A stretch of 7,676 bases of DNA from Burkholderiales bacterium. Its GTDB lineage: Bacteria; Pseudomonadota; Gammaproteobacteria; Burkholderiales; Burkholderiaceae_E. The stretch covers positions 1-7,676 of the forward strand of contig JAIYAG010000155.1 of the NCBI GenBank assembly GCA_027489195.1, in the 5' to 3' direction. Positions 1-6,134 of the stretch are shown one piece after another. Below the pieces are notes generated by a model that made no database searches, was not told the origin of the DNA, and was given only the letters and a program-made list of their open reading frames with translations. Position 1 is the first letter of the stretch, and each line of letters opens with the position of its first letter. A program made the position numbers and the translations under genes.

Positions 1-563
1 CGCTTGAGCTTCTCGTAGCCCCAGCCGGTCTTCGGCGCGAAGGCCGGTACGCGGATCTCCACCAGGATCTCGTCCTCGGCCAGGGCGGTGGTGTACAGGC
101 CGAGGAAGAAGTCGTCGGCCTTGACCGTGCGCTCGCCGTTCGGGCCCGCGATCACGAAGCTCGCGTCGAGCGCCAGCGACAGCGCCGGATGGTCGTTGGC
201 GGGATCGCCGTGGGCGATGTCGCCGCCGATGGTGCCGCGGTTGCGCACCTGCGGATCGGCGATCAGGGCGGCGGCCTCGGGCAGCAGCGGCACGCGGGCC
301 TGCAGCACCGGCGAGGTGATCAGGTCGTTCTCCACCGTCATCGCGCCGATCCGGATCGTCGCGCCGTCCTCGCGGATGCCGCGCAGCGAATCGATGCGGT
401 TCAGGTCGATCAGGTGCGCGGGCTGGGCGAAGCGCAGCTTCATCATCGGCAGCAGGCTGTGGCCCCCGGCCAGCAGCTTGGCATCGCTGCCGAGCGAGCC
501 GAGCAGGGCGACGGCCTCGCCGACGGTGCGCGGCGCGTGATAGTCGAACGCGGGTGGGATCAT
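1..563 (-). CDS. coxM: CoxM-family FAD-binding subunit of a molybdenum hydroxylase (3'-truncated by window edge)
   Basis: Medium, FAD-binding subunit of the CO dehydrogenase/xanthine dehydrogenase class. In this family it passes electrons between the FeS small subunit and an acceptor, while a separate large subunit carries the Mo cofactor. 187 codons are visible against roughly 265-290 for the family, so the C-terminal domain lies beyond the left edge. The start ATG at 563 follows GAGGAG, 7 bases upstream. Seen: the FAD-pyrophosphate loop AGGHSLLPMMKLR at residues 32-44, IGAMT at 72-76, and the second FAD motif TIGGDIAHGDPANDHPA at 111-127, all intact. It lies 190 bp downstream of dctM on the same strand. 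In cox-type operons the S and L subunit genes usually follow M, so they are expected just outside the window. The family call is firm, but true CO oxidation is not shown: many such proteins serve hydroxylases or reductases of N-heterocycles, aldehydes or aromatic acyl-CoAs. Confidence 0.9.
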   Translation of the reverse strand, partial: MIPPAFDYHAPRTVGEAVALLGSLGSDAKLLAGGHSLLPMMKLRFAQPAHLIDLNRIDSLRGIREDGATIRIGAMTVENDLITSPVLQARVPLLPEAAALIADPQVRNRGTIGGDIAHGDPANDHPALSLALDASFVIAGPNGERTVKADDFFLGLYTTALAEDEILVEIRVPAFAPKTGWGYEKLK

Positions 564-753
564 CGTGTCTCCTCGTGGGTACCGCCGGGATCGGACACTT
601 CGACCGATCGTCCTGGACAGACCGCGAGTCTGCATCGGTTCGGGCCATCGGTGCGGGTGGCCGAACGCGTTTCGGGGGCATTTGCGCTCCGGGTGGAGGC
701 TCAGCCCCTTTTTCTCGGAGGGCTAGATCCGCTCGACCGGAAGCACGCGCCCC
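564..753. other. Intergenic stretch between dctM and coxM with small dyads
   Basis: No convincing coding region. It should hold the coxM leader and any dctM terminator. Seen: an inverted repeat GATCGG-N9-CCGATC at 589-594/604-609, about 26 bp upstream of the coxM ATG; CAGAC-N5-GTCTG at 618-622/628-632; and CCGAA-N5-TTCGG at 661-665/671-675. A weak 5-bp stem, AGCCC/GGGCT, also lies between about 702 and 724. None is followed by a run of T on the minus strand, so no classical intrinsic terminator can be called. I could not pick a -35/-10 pair for coxM with confidence. The 190-bp length suggests coxM has its own promoter, but read-through from dctPQM is not excluded. Confidence 0.45.
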
Positions 754-2076
754 CTACTTGCCCAGCAGCACCGACGGCAGCCAGGTCGCCAGCCCCGGGA
801 ACAGCATCACCAGGAACAGCATCAGGATGCCGAACAGCACGTAGGGCATCACCGCCGCGAAGATCTCGCTGGTCGGGATCTCCTTGGGTGCCACGCTGCG
901 CATGGTGAACAGCAGCATGCCGAAGGGCGGTGTCAGCAGCCCGAGCTGCATGCAGATCAGGAACATCACGCCGAACCACAGCGGGTCCCAGCCGTAGTGC
1001 GCCACCAGCGGCATGAAGAAGGGCAGGGTGATCAGCATCATGCTGACCTGATCGACGAAGCAGCCGAGCACCAGCAGGATGCCCATCATCCCGAGCAGCA
1101 CCACCCACTGCGACAGCCCGGCGCCCTGCACCAGCCCGACCAGCCCGTTGGTCGCGCCCGAGAACGACAGGATCTGCGAGAAGGTCGTTGCGCCGATGAT
1201 GATGAACAGGATCACGCCCGAGATCGCGGCGGTGCCCAGCAGCGACTTGGCGAGCGCGCGCACCGTCACCGCGCGGTAGGCCGCGGCCACCAGCACCGTG
1301 GCCGCGGCGCCCACCGCGGCCGACTCGGTCGGCGTCGCCCAGCCCGCGGTCATCGACAGGATGACGACCACGAAGATGAACACCAGCGGCGTCACGTAGA
1401 CCACCAGCGGGCGCCAGCGCGCCCAGCCGCTGACCTGCTGGTGCTCGAAGGTCGGGGCCAGCGTCGGGTCGAGGATGCAGCGCCCGACGATCCAGCCGAG
1501 GAACAGCACCGACAGCAGGATGCCCGGCACGACACCGGCCACCAGCAGCCCGGAGATGGAGATGCCGGCGAGGCTGCCGAGCAGCACGGTCAGCGCCGAC
1601 GGCGGGATCAGCATGTCGACGCCGCCGATGGCCATGATCGGGCCCATCGCCATCCGCGGGCTGTAGCCGCGCGCGAGCATCTGCGGCAGCAGCAGGCCGC
1701 CGAGCAGCGCCGTGGTCGCCACCGTCGAGCCCGAGATCGCGGAGAAGACCGTGCCGGCCACCACCGCGATCACCGACAGGCGACCTGGCATCCGCCAGAT
1801 CAGGTTGTCGAAGGCATCGATCGCCTTCATCGCGACGCCGGTGTGGAACAGCACCTCGCCCATCAGCACGAAGAAGGGGATCGGCGTCAGCGAGAAGTTG
1901 GTGATCGACGCCACGCCGTTGCGCACGACCTGCATCAGGCCGGCCTCGCCGCCGAGGAAGATCACCGCGCCGACGAGGTTGATCGCGAGGAACGCGAAGC
2001 CGGCCGGCAGGCCGACCAGCAGCAGGATCGTCAGGATGCCGAACAGCAGCCCGAGGGTCTCCCACCACGGCATCAT
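754..2076 (-). CDS. dctM: TRAP transporter large membrane subunit DctM
   Basis: Large inner-membrane subunit (440 residues, normal for the family) of a TRAP transporter, the part that couples ion flow to uptake of the receptor-bound substrate. The protein is hydrophobic along nearly its whole length, consistent with about 11-12 membrane segments plus re-entrant hairpins. Family motifs: SGSTVA at 115-120, IPPS at 157-160, ATPTESAA at 247-254, FVDQVSMM at 340-347 and LTPPFG at 381-386. The stretch before IPPS reads GGVDML rather than the GGTLGIL-like form of classical C4-dicarboxylate DctM, pointing to a different substrate subfamily. Start: a tandem ATGATG, the first at 2076, preceded by GGAG eight bases upstream. 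This ATG overlaps the dctQ stop by 4 bp (ATGA), so translation is probably coupled. The reading frame stays open far upstream into dctQ, but that extension is a shadow with no membrane character. Confidence 0.96.
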   Translation of the reverse strand: MMPWWETLGLLFGILTILLLVGLPAGFAFLAINLVGAVIFLGGEAGLMQVVRNGVASITNFSLTPIPFFVLMGEVLFHTGVAMKAIDAFDNLIWRMPGRLSVIAVVAGTVFSAISGSTVATTALLGGLLLPQMLARGYSPRMAMGPIMAIGGVDMLIPPSALTVLLGSLAGISISGLLVAGVVPGILLSVLFLGWIVGRCILDPTLAPTFEHQQVSGWARWRPLVVYVTPLVFIFVVVILSMTAGWATPTESAAVGAAATVLVAAAYRAVTVRALAKSLLGTAAISGVILFIIIGATTFSQILSFSGATNGLVGLVQGAGLSQWVVLLGMMGILLVLGCFVDQVSMMLITLPFFMPLVAHYGWDPLWFGVMFLICMQLGLLTPPFGMLLFTMRSVAPKEIPTSEIFAAVMPYVLFGILMLFLVMLFPGLATWLPSVLLGK

Positions 2077-2609
2077 CGTGCGGACTCCGCAGCGTCGGCG
2101 GTCTCGCCCGGGACCGGCAGGCCCGCGTCCGAGATCGAGCCGGTGGGCGGCGGCGGGAACACCAGCCTGCGCGCGCACTCGAGCGCCAGCAGCAGGAAGC
2201 ACACCGGCACCGGCAGGAACAGCCACCACTCCGGGAAGATCAGGCTCTTGATGACCAGCGCGCCGACCTGCTTCGTGTCGAGGATCACGCGGACCGCGTA
2301 CCAGGCGATCACGAGGCTCACCACCATGCAGATCGCGGCGGTGACGCGCTCGACGCGCATCAGATTGGGCTTGGAGAGCTTGGTCGCGAGCAGGTCGAGC
2401 CGCACGTGCTCGTAGCGGAACATCAGCCACGGTGCGGCGAGGAAGGTCGCCAGCGGCAGCGCGTACTCGGTCGCCTCGACGATCCACGGCAGGCTGCGCG
2501 CGCCCAGGTTGCGCGCCACCACGTCCCAGACCACCGCCATGGTCACCAGCCCGAGGATCGCGGCCGACGCCCCGCCGCAGGCCTGCATCAGCCTCGACCA
2601 GGCCTTCAT
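2073..2609 (-). CDS. dctQ: TRAP transporter small membrane subunit DctQ
   Basis: Small four-helix inner-membrane subunit (178 residues, typical size) that pairs with DctM in a TRAP transporter. Predicted membrane segments lie near residues 12-33, 43-64, 88-110 and 126-148. The family signature between helices 2 and 3 is clear: E45, E48, Y49, F56, P60, then R65 and HVRLD at 68-72. The segment FPEWWLFLPVP at 125-135, before helix 4, is also typical. The polar Pro/Ala-rich C-terminal tail (about residues 152-178) is probably cytoplasmic or disordered. The start ATG at 2609 is chosen because the upstream part of the open frame is Arg-rich and overlaps dctP; the ribosome site is weak (GGGACGG). 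The gene lies 49 bp after dctP and overlaps dctM by 4 bp. Some relatives fuse Q and M; here they are separate. Confidence 0.94.
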   Translation of the reverse strand: MKAWSRLMQACGGASAAILGLVTMAVVWDVVARNLGARSLPWIVEATEYALPLATFLAAPWLMFRYEHVRLDLLATKLSKPNLMRVERVTAAICMVVSLVIAWYAVRVILDTKQVGALVIKSLIFPEWWLFLPVPVCFLLLALECARRLVFPPPPTGSISDAGLPVPGETADAAESAR

Positions 2610-2628
2610 CGGGCGTCGCCGTCCCGGA

Positions 2629-2644
2629 GCGGGCACGCGCCCGC
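2629..2644 (-). promoter_or_regulatory. Intercistronic hairpin between dctP and dctQ
   Basis: In the 49-bp gap between the dctP stop and the dctQ start there is a perfect 6-bp GC stem, GCGGGC/GCCCGC, with a 4-base loop. A possible outer 4-bp stem (2621-2624 with 2655-2658) lies across unpaired bases. There is no T-run after it. In binding-protein operons such a hairpin often protects the upstream receptor mRNA and lets the receptor be made in excess over the membrane subunits; applying that here is inference. In DNA this GC-rich, a 6-bp stem can also arise by chance. Confidence 0.4.
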
Positions 2645-2658
2645 CGTGCAGCCCGGAC

Positions 2659-3654
2659 TCACTTGGGTTCCATCGTCGCGCGCAGCTTCGGGCCGTGGAC
2701 CGGGCTCGTCTTGACCAGCCCGTCCCAGGCCGAGCCGTAGGCCGCCGCGAGGTACGCCTTCGACTGCGCGGCATCGAGCTTGATGACCTGGATGCCCGCG
2801 TCCTGCTGCTTCTTCATGTCGACGGCCGCGTCCTTGGCCGAGATCTCGTTGAGCTCGGCCTCGAGGATCGCGCCCTGCTTCTCGAGGAAGGCGCGCTGCG
2901 CGGGCGTGAGCTTCTTCCAGGTGGCGGCGCTGAAGACGATGCCGAGCTCGAGCGAGTAGAAGCCCGGGTCGATGCGGAACTTGGTCTTCTCGTGCCAGCC
3001 GTTGTCGAAGATGCCCAGCAGCGGCCAGCCGTAGCCGTCGACCACGCCGCGCTCGAGCGCGGTGTAGACCTCGCCCGGGGGCATCTGCACGACGCTCGCG
3101 CCGAGCTTGGTGAAGAAGTCGCGGAAGATCGGGGCGATGCGGATCTTCAGGCCGGTGAGGTCGGCCTTGTCGATCGGCTTGTTCGAGAAGATGTGGTACT
3201 GGATGCCCTCGCCGGTCTTGGCGAAGTAGTACAGGCCCTTCTCCAGGTACAGCGCGTTCAGGAACTCCATCGTGCCGTCCTTTCGCAGGTCGGCCATCTT
3301 CTTGTCGGTGTAGTTCAGCGCCAGGCCCTCGGGCACCAGGCTCGCGGTGTACGCGGCGGTGCTGTTGGCCAGGTCGACGACGCCGCTGCGCAGCGCGTTG
3401 GCCTGCTCGAAGGTCGGGATCGCCTTCGGGCCGCCCAGGTAGTTGATCTGCACGATCCCCTTGCCCTCGGCGTTCACGCGCTGCACGAAGCGCTCGAAGT
3501 TGCGCGAGAAGTAGGTGCCTTCCTGGAAGCCGCTGACCGCGCGCAGCGTGATCTCCTGGGCCTGCGCGCCGAGCGCGGCCAGCGTCAGGCTGGAGGCGAG
3601 GGCGGCGGCGAGGGTGGCGCGCAGCGTGCCGCGTCGGATCGGGGATGGGGTCAT
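2659..3654 (-). CDS. dctP: TRAP transporter periplasmic substrate receptor DctP (copy 1)
   Basis: Secreted solute-binding receptor of the DctP family (331 residues; the family is about 320-340), which binds an organic acid in the periplasm and delivers it to DctQM. The N-terminus has Arg residues at 7, 8 and 12, a hydrophobic Ala/Leu core and a likely signal-peptidase site after AQA near residue 32. The mature protein begins near EITLRAVSG. R172 in LKIRIAP aligns with the Arg that clamps the substrate carboxylate in DctP receptors. VVDGYGWPLL at 204-213 and GWHEKTKFR at 218-226 are strongly conserved with the second copy in this window. The start ATG at 3654 is chosen because AGAGGAAA lies 6 bases upstream and a good promoter sits about 25 bp further up; the longer in-frame start would fall near the predicted transcription start. 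First gene of dctPQM. The ligand is unknown. Confidence 0.95.
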   Translation of the reverse strand: MTPSPIRRGTLRATLAAALASSLTLAALGAQAQEITLRAVSGFQEGTYFSRNFERFVQRVNAEGKGIVQINYLGGPKAIPTFEQANALRSGVVDLANSTAAYTASLVPEGLALNYTDKKMADLRKDGTMEFLNALYLEKGLYYFAKTGEGIQYHIFSNKPIDKADLTGLKIRIAPIFRDFFTKLGASVVQMPPGEVYTALERGVVDGYGWPLLGIFDNGWHEKTKFRIDPGFYSLELGIVFSAATWKKLTPAQRAFLEKQGAILEAELNEISAKDAAVDMKKQQDAGIQVIKLDAAQSKAYLAAAYGSAWDGLVKTSPVHGPKLRATMEPK

Positions 3655-3679
3655 GGCGGCTTTCCTCTCAGGTGTCTTT

Positions 3680-3708
3680 ACTTTATGGTTCAACTATTCA
3701 AGCGTCAA
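3680..3708 (-). promoter_or_regulatory. Sigma70-like promoter for dctPQM
   Basis: On the minus strand TTGACG (3708-3703) is followed by exactly 17 bases and then TAAAGT (3685-3680), matching the consensus at 5/6 and 4/6 positions. Transcription would start near 3673, leaving a leader of about 20 bases that contains the AGAGGAAA ribosome site of dctP. The surrounding 50 bases (3661-3710) are 31/50 A or T, an outlier in this very GC-rich window. TTGA recurs three times at 7-8 bp spacing across the -35 region and spacer. No equally good promoter is visible for the plus-strand ligase gene. Confidence 0.65.
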
Positions 3709-3714
3709 GAAACT

Positions 3715-3734
3715 GCTGCCGTCGCGACGGCAGC
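3715..3734. promoter_or_regulatory. Perfect 20-bp palindrome, candidate operator in the divergent region
   Basis: The half-site GCTGCCGTCG is followed immediately by its exact reverse complement, giving a 10+10 palindrome with no mismatch. It lies 6 bp upstream of the -35 box of the dctP promoter and 29 bp upstream of the ligase ATG, in the only non-coding space between two divergent operons. That is where a dimeric regulator controlling both directions would bind. No regulator gene is in the window. A role as a hairpin in the ligase leader is the alternative. Confidence 0.5.
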
Positions 3735-3763
3735 GCCGCAGGACCGATCTTCGAGCAATCGCC

Positions 3764-5371
3764 ATGCCACCGCATCCGCGCACCGTCCCGGGGCTGCTCG
3801 CCGAGCGCGCCGCCCGTGAGCCGGAGCGCCCGCTGTTCGAATGCGCCGGCGAATCGTGGCGCGTCGCGCGGGCCGCATCGCTCGCCGCCGGGCAGGCCGG
3901 GGCACTGGCGGCTGCGGGCATCGCATGCGGCGAGCGCGTGGCGATCTTCAGCGGCAACCGTCCCGAGTTCATGCGCGTGTTCCTCGGCTGCGCATGGCTG
4001 GGGGCGGTCGCGGTACCGGTCAACGTCGCCTGCCGCGGCCCGCAGCTCCAGTACTACCTCGCGAACTCCGGCGCGCGCCTGCTGTGCGTGGAGCGTGCGC
4101 TGCTCGCCGAGCTCGCGCAGGTCGATCCCGCCGCGGTCACGCTCGAGGCGGTGTGGGTGATGGATGCCGGGGCGGTGTCCGACGCGGCGCCCGATGTCTC
4201 CTGCGCCGGCCCGCACTGGGCGGCGCGTACCGTCGCCATGCCCGCGCCGGCGTCACCCGTGGCGCCCGCGCCGCTCGCCCCCGGCGACACCGTCGCGATC
4301 CTCTACACCTCGGGCACCACCGGTCCGTCCAAGGGCGTGTGCTGCCCGCACGCGCAGCTCATCGCCTGGGGCGAGCACACCGCGCGGCTGCTCGGCGTGA
4401 CGCGCGACGACGTGCTGTGCACGACCCTGCCGCTCTTCCACGTCAATGCGCTGAACGGCTTCTTCCAGGCGCTGTCGAGCGGCGCGCGGCAGGTGGTCGA
4501 GGCGCGCTTCTCGGTGTCCGCCTTCTGGCCGACGATGGCGCGCCACGGCGCCACCGTCGGCTACCTGCTCGGCGCGATGGTGCCGATGCTGCTGGCGCGC
4601 GGCGCATCCGCCGACGAGCGCGGGCACCGCCTGCGCATCGCGCTCGCACCGGGCGTGCCGCCGGCGCTGCACGAGCGGTTCCGCGAGCGCACCGGCGTCG
4701 TGCTGCTCGAGGGCTACGGCTCGACCGAGACCAACTTCGTGATCGCGGCGCGCCCGGGCGAGGGCGCCGAGGGCACCATGGGCGTGCTGCAGCCAGGCTT
4801 CTCCGCCCGCGTGGCCGATGCACACGACGTCGAACTGCCGGCCGGCGAGGCGGGCGAGCTGCTGCTGCGCGCCGACGCGCCGTTCGCCTTCGCCACCGGC
4901 TACTGGGGCATGCCGCAGCAGACGGTCGAGGCCTGGCGCAACCTCTGGTTCCACACCGGCGACCGCGTGGTGCGCGACGCCGAGGGGCGCTTCCGCTTCG
5001 TCGACCGGCTCAAGGACGCGATCCGACGCCGTGGCGAGAACGTGTCCTCGTACGAGGTCGAGCAGGTGCTGCTGTCGCATCCGTCGATCGCGGCCGCGGC
5101 GGTGTTCCCGGTGCGCTCCGAGCTCGCCGAGGACGAGGTGATGGTCGCGATCGTGCCCGAGTCGGGAGCGGTGATCGACCCGGTCGAGCTGGTGCGCTTC
5201 TGCGAGACGCGGCTGCCGCACTTCGCGGTGCCGCGCTACGTGGACCGCGTCGACGAGCTGCCCCGCACCGAGAACGGCAAGGTCCGCAAGGTGGTGCTGC
5301 GCGAGCGCGGCGTTGGCGCCGCGACCTGGGACCGCGAGGCTGCGGGCGTGGTCGTCGCGCGGCGGCGTTGA
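3764..5371 (+). CDS. AMP-forming acyl-CoA synthetase (CaiC-like ATP-dependent acyl-CoA ligase)
   Basis: Member of the ANL adenylate-forming superfamily (535 residues, normal for stand-alone ligases). It activates a carboxylic acid to acyl-AMP and then to the CoA thioester in the cytoplasm. All core motifs are present: the phosphate loop YTSGTTGPSKG at 181-191, GYGSTE at 317-322 (ATP/Mg), WFHTGD at 395-400 (ribose contact), the hinge RLKDAIRRRGENVSSYEVE at 415-433 and the catalytic Lys506 in RTENGKVRK. Resemblance in the hinge region points to the crotonobetaine/carnitine-CoA ligase-like branch, which in practice covers many unknown acids. The start ATG at 3764 is preferred because an upstream extension of the frame would run antisense into dctP; the ribosome site is poor. 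It is divergent from dctPQM and followed after 2 bp by an SDR gene, so it probably activates the imported acid. The substrate is not predictable here. Confidence 0.94.
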   Translation: MPPHPRTVPGLLAERAAREPERPLFECAGESWRVARAASLAAGQAGALAAAGIACGERVAIFSGNRPEFMRVFLGCAWLGAVAVPVNVACRGPQLQYYLANSGARLLCVERALLAELAQVDPAAVTLEAVWVMDAGAVSDAAPDVSCAGPHWAARTVAMPAPASPVAPAPLAPGDTVAILYTSGTTGPSKGVCCPHAQLIAWGEHTARLLGVTRDDVLCTTLPLFHVNALNGFFQALSSGARQVVEARFSVSAFWPTMARHGATVGYLLGAMVPMLLARGASADERGHRLRIALAPGVPPALHERFRERTGVVLLEGYGSTETNFVIAARPGEGAEGTMGVLQPGFSARVADAHDVELPAGEAGELLLRADAPFAFATGYWGMPQQTVEAWRNLWFHTGDRVVRDAEGRFRFVDRLKDAIRRRGENVSSYEVEQVLLSHPSIAAAAVFPVRSELAEDEVMVAIVPESGAVIDPVELVRFCETRLPHFAVPRYVDRVDELPRTENGKVRKVVLRERGVGAATWDREAAGVVVARRR

Positions 5372-5373
5372 GC

Positions 5374-6114
5374 GTGTCGGCCGGCCGCGTCGCCTTCGTC
5401 ACCGGCGCGGCGCGCGGGCTCGGCGAGGCGATCGCCGCGGCCTTCCTCGCCGACGGCGCGTCGGTTGCGCTCGCCGACGTCGATGCGGCGGTCGACGCCA
5501 CCGCCGCGCGCCTCGATCCGACCGGTGAGCGCGCCGCCGCGTGGCGCCTCGACGTCCGCGACGAGGCCGCGTTCGCCTCCGTCTTCGAGGCCGCGCTGCG
5601 CCGCTTCGGACGCATCGACGCGATGGTCAACAACGCCGCGATCATGGGCCCCGCCTCGCCCTGGACCGTGTCGCTCGACGCGTGGGACGAGGTGATGGCG
5701 GTGAACCTGCGCGGCACCTTCGTCGGCTGCCGCATCGCGGGCGCGCACCTGCGCGAGGCGGGCGGCGGGCGGATCGTCAACCTGTCGTCGTACGCGGGGC
5801 AGCATGCGAGCCGCGCGAGCGGCATCGCCTACGCGGCCTCGAAGGCCGGCATCGGCGCGGTGACGCGCGGCTTCGCGATGGACCTCGCGCCGCACGGCGT
5901 CACGGTCAACGCCGTGGCGCCGTCGGCGATCGAGGGTCCGCAGTGGGCGGCAGTGGATGCGGCGCGCCGCGAGGCGCTGCTGGCGACGGTCCCCGTCGGA
6001 CGCGCGGGGCGCGCCGACGAGGTGGCCGCGACGGTGCTGTGGCTGGCCTCGGCCGCCGCCGGCTACGTGACCGGGCAGGTGATCGACGTCGACGGCGGCC
6101 GCGGGATGCACTAG
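5374..6114 (+). CDS. Short-chain dehydrogenase/reductase (classical SDR, probably NAD-dependent)
   Basis: Classical SDR of 246 residues with a Rossmann fold, oxidising a hydroxyl or reducing a keto group. Cofactor motif TGAARGLG at 10-17; D35 at the end of the second strand (VALADVD) favours NAD(H) over NADP(H); NNAA at 86-89. The catalytic tetrad is intact: N111, S139, Y153, K157, in SSYAG and YAASK. The Ser-Tyr gap is 14 residues rather than the common 13, a one-residue longer loop. The C-terminus YVTGQVIDVDGG is typical of FabG-like SDRs. The GTG at 5374 is chosen as start, 2 bp after the ligase stop; it leaves the usual short lead into the first strand. TTG at 5368, overlapping the ligase TGA, is an alternative. 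There is no clear ribosome site, so coupling to ligase translation is likely. In a CoA-thioester pathway it may act on a 3-hydroxyacyl-CoA or an alicyclic alcohol; this is inference. Confidence 0.93.
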   Translation: MSAGRVAFVTGAARGLGEAIAAAFLADGASVALADVDAAVDATAARLDPTGERAAAWRLDVRDEAAFASVFEAALRRFGRIDAMVNNAAIMGPASPWTVSLDAWDEVMAVNLRGTFVGCRIAGAHLREAGGGRIVNLSSYAGQHASRASGIAYAASKAGIGAVTRGFAMDLAPHGVTVNAVAPSAIEGPQWAAVDAARREALLATVPVGRAGRADEVAATVLWLASAAAGYVTGQVIDVDGGRGMH

Positions 6115-6134
6115 GCGCCGATCACTTCGGCGCC
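6114..6134. terminator. Hairpin spanning the convergent stop codons of the SDR and dctP2 genes
   Basis: A perfect 8-bp stem, GGCGCCGA (6114-6121) with TCGGCGCC (6127-6134), has a 5-base loop TCACT. It starts on the last base of the SDR TAG stop, and its loop contains the dctP2 stop codon. Only 7 bp separate the two genes, and this is the strongest dyad near either end. It can form in both transcripts. Neither side has a T-run, so it is not a textbook intrinsic terminator. A bidirectional terminator or 3'-end stabiliser is inferred. Confidence 0.5.

Noticed and set aside
701..753. Intrinsic terminator after dctM
   Set aside because: Only a 5-bp stem with a 12-base loop was found, with the A-run inside the loop and no T-run after the stem on the minus strand; too weak to call.
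997..2415. Long plus-strand open frame of 472 codons opposite dctM and dctQ
   Set aside because: The product is low-complexity, rich in Gln, His, Arg and Asp, and exactly antisense to well-supported TRAP genes. This is the usual shadow in GC-rich DNA.
3683..3697. Sigma70 promoter for the ligase on the plus strand within the AT-rich island
   Set aside because: TATTCA can serve as a -10, but the hexamer 17 bp upstream does not resemble TTGACA; no acceptable pair found.
3515..3763. Upstream in-frame extension of the ligase to a start at 3515
   Set aside because: It would overlap the 5' part of dctP1 and its promoter in antisense, and the extension does not resemble the start of an ANL ligase. 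ATG 3764 gives a normal-length protein.
2509..3819. Plus-strand open frame of 436 codons opposite dctP1
   Set aside because: Antisense to a clear DctP receptor; an Arg/Val/Glu-rich product with no recognisable motif.
4253..5221. Minus-strand open frame of 322 codons opposite the ligase
   Set aside because: It runs antisense across intact ANL motifs; no ribosome site or family motif.
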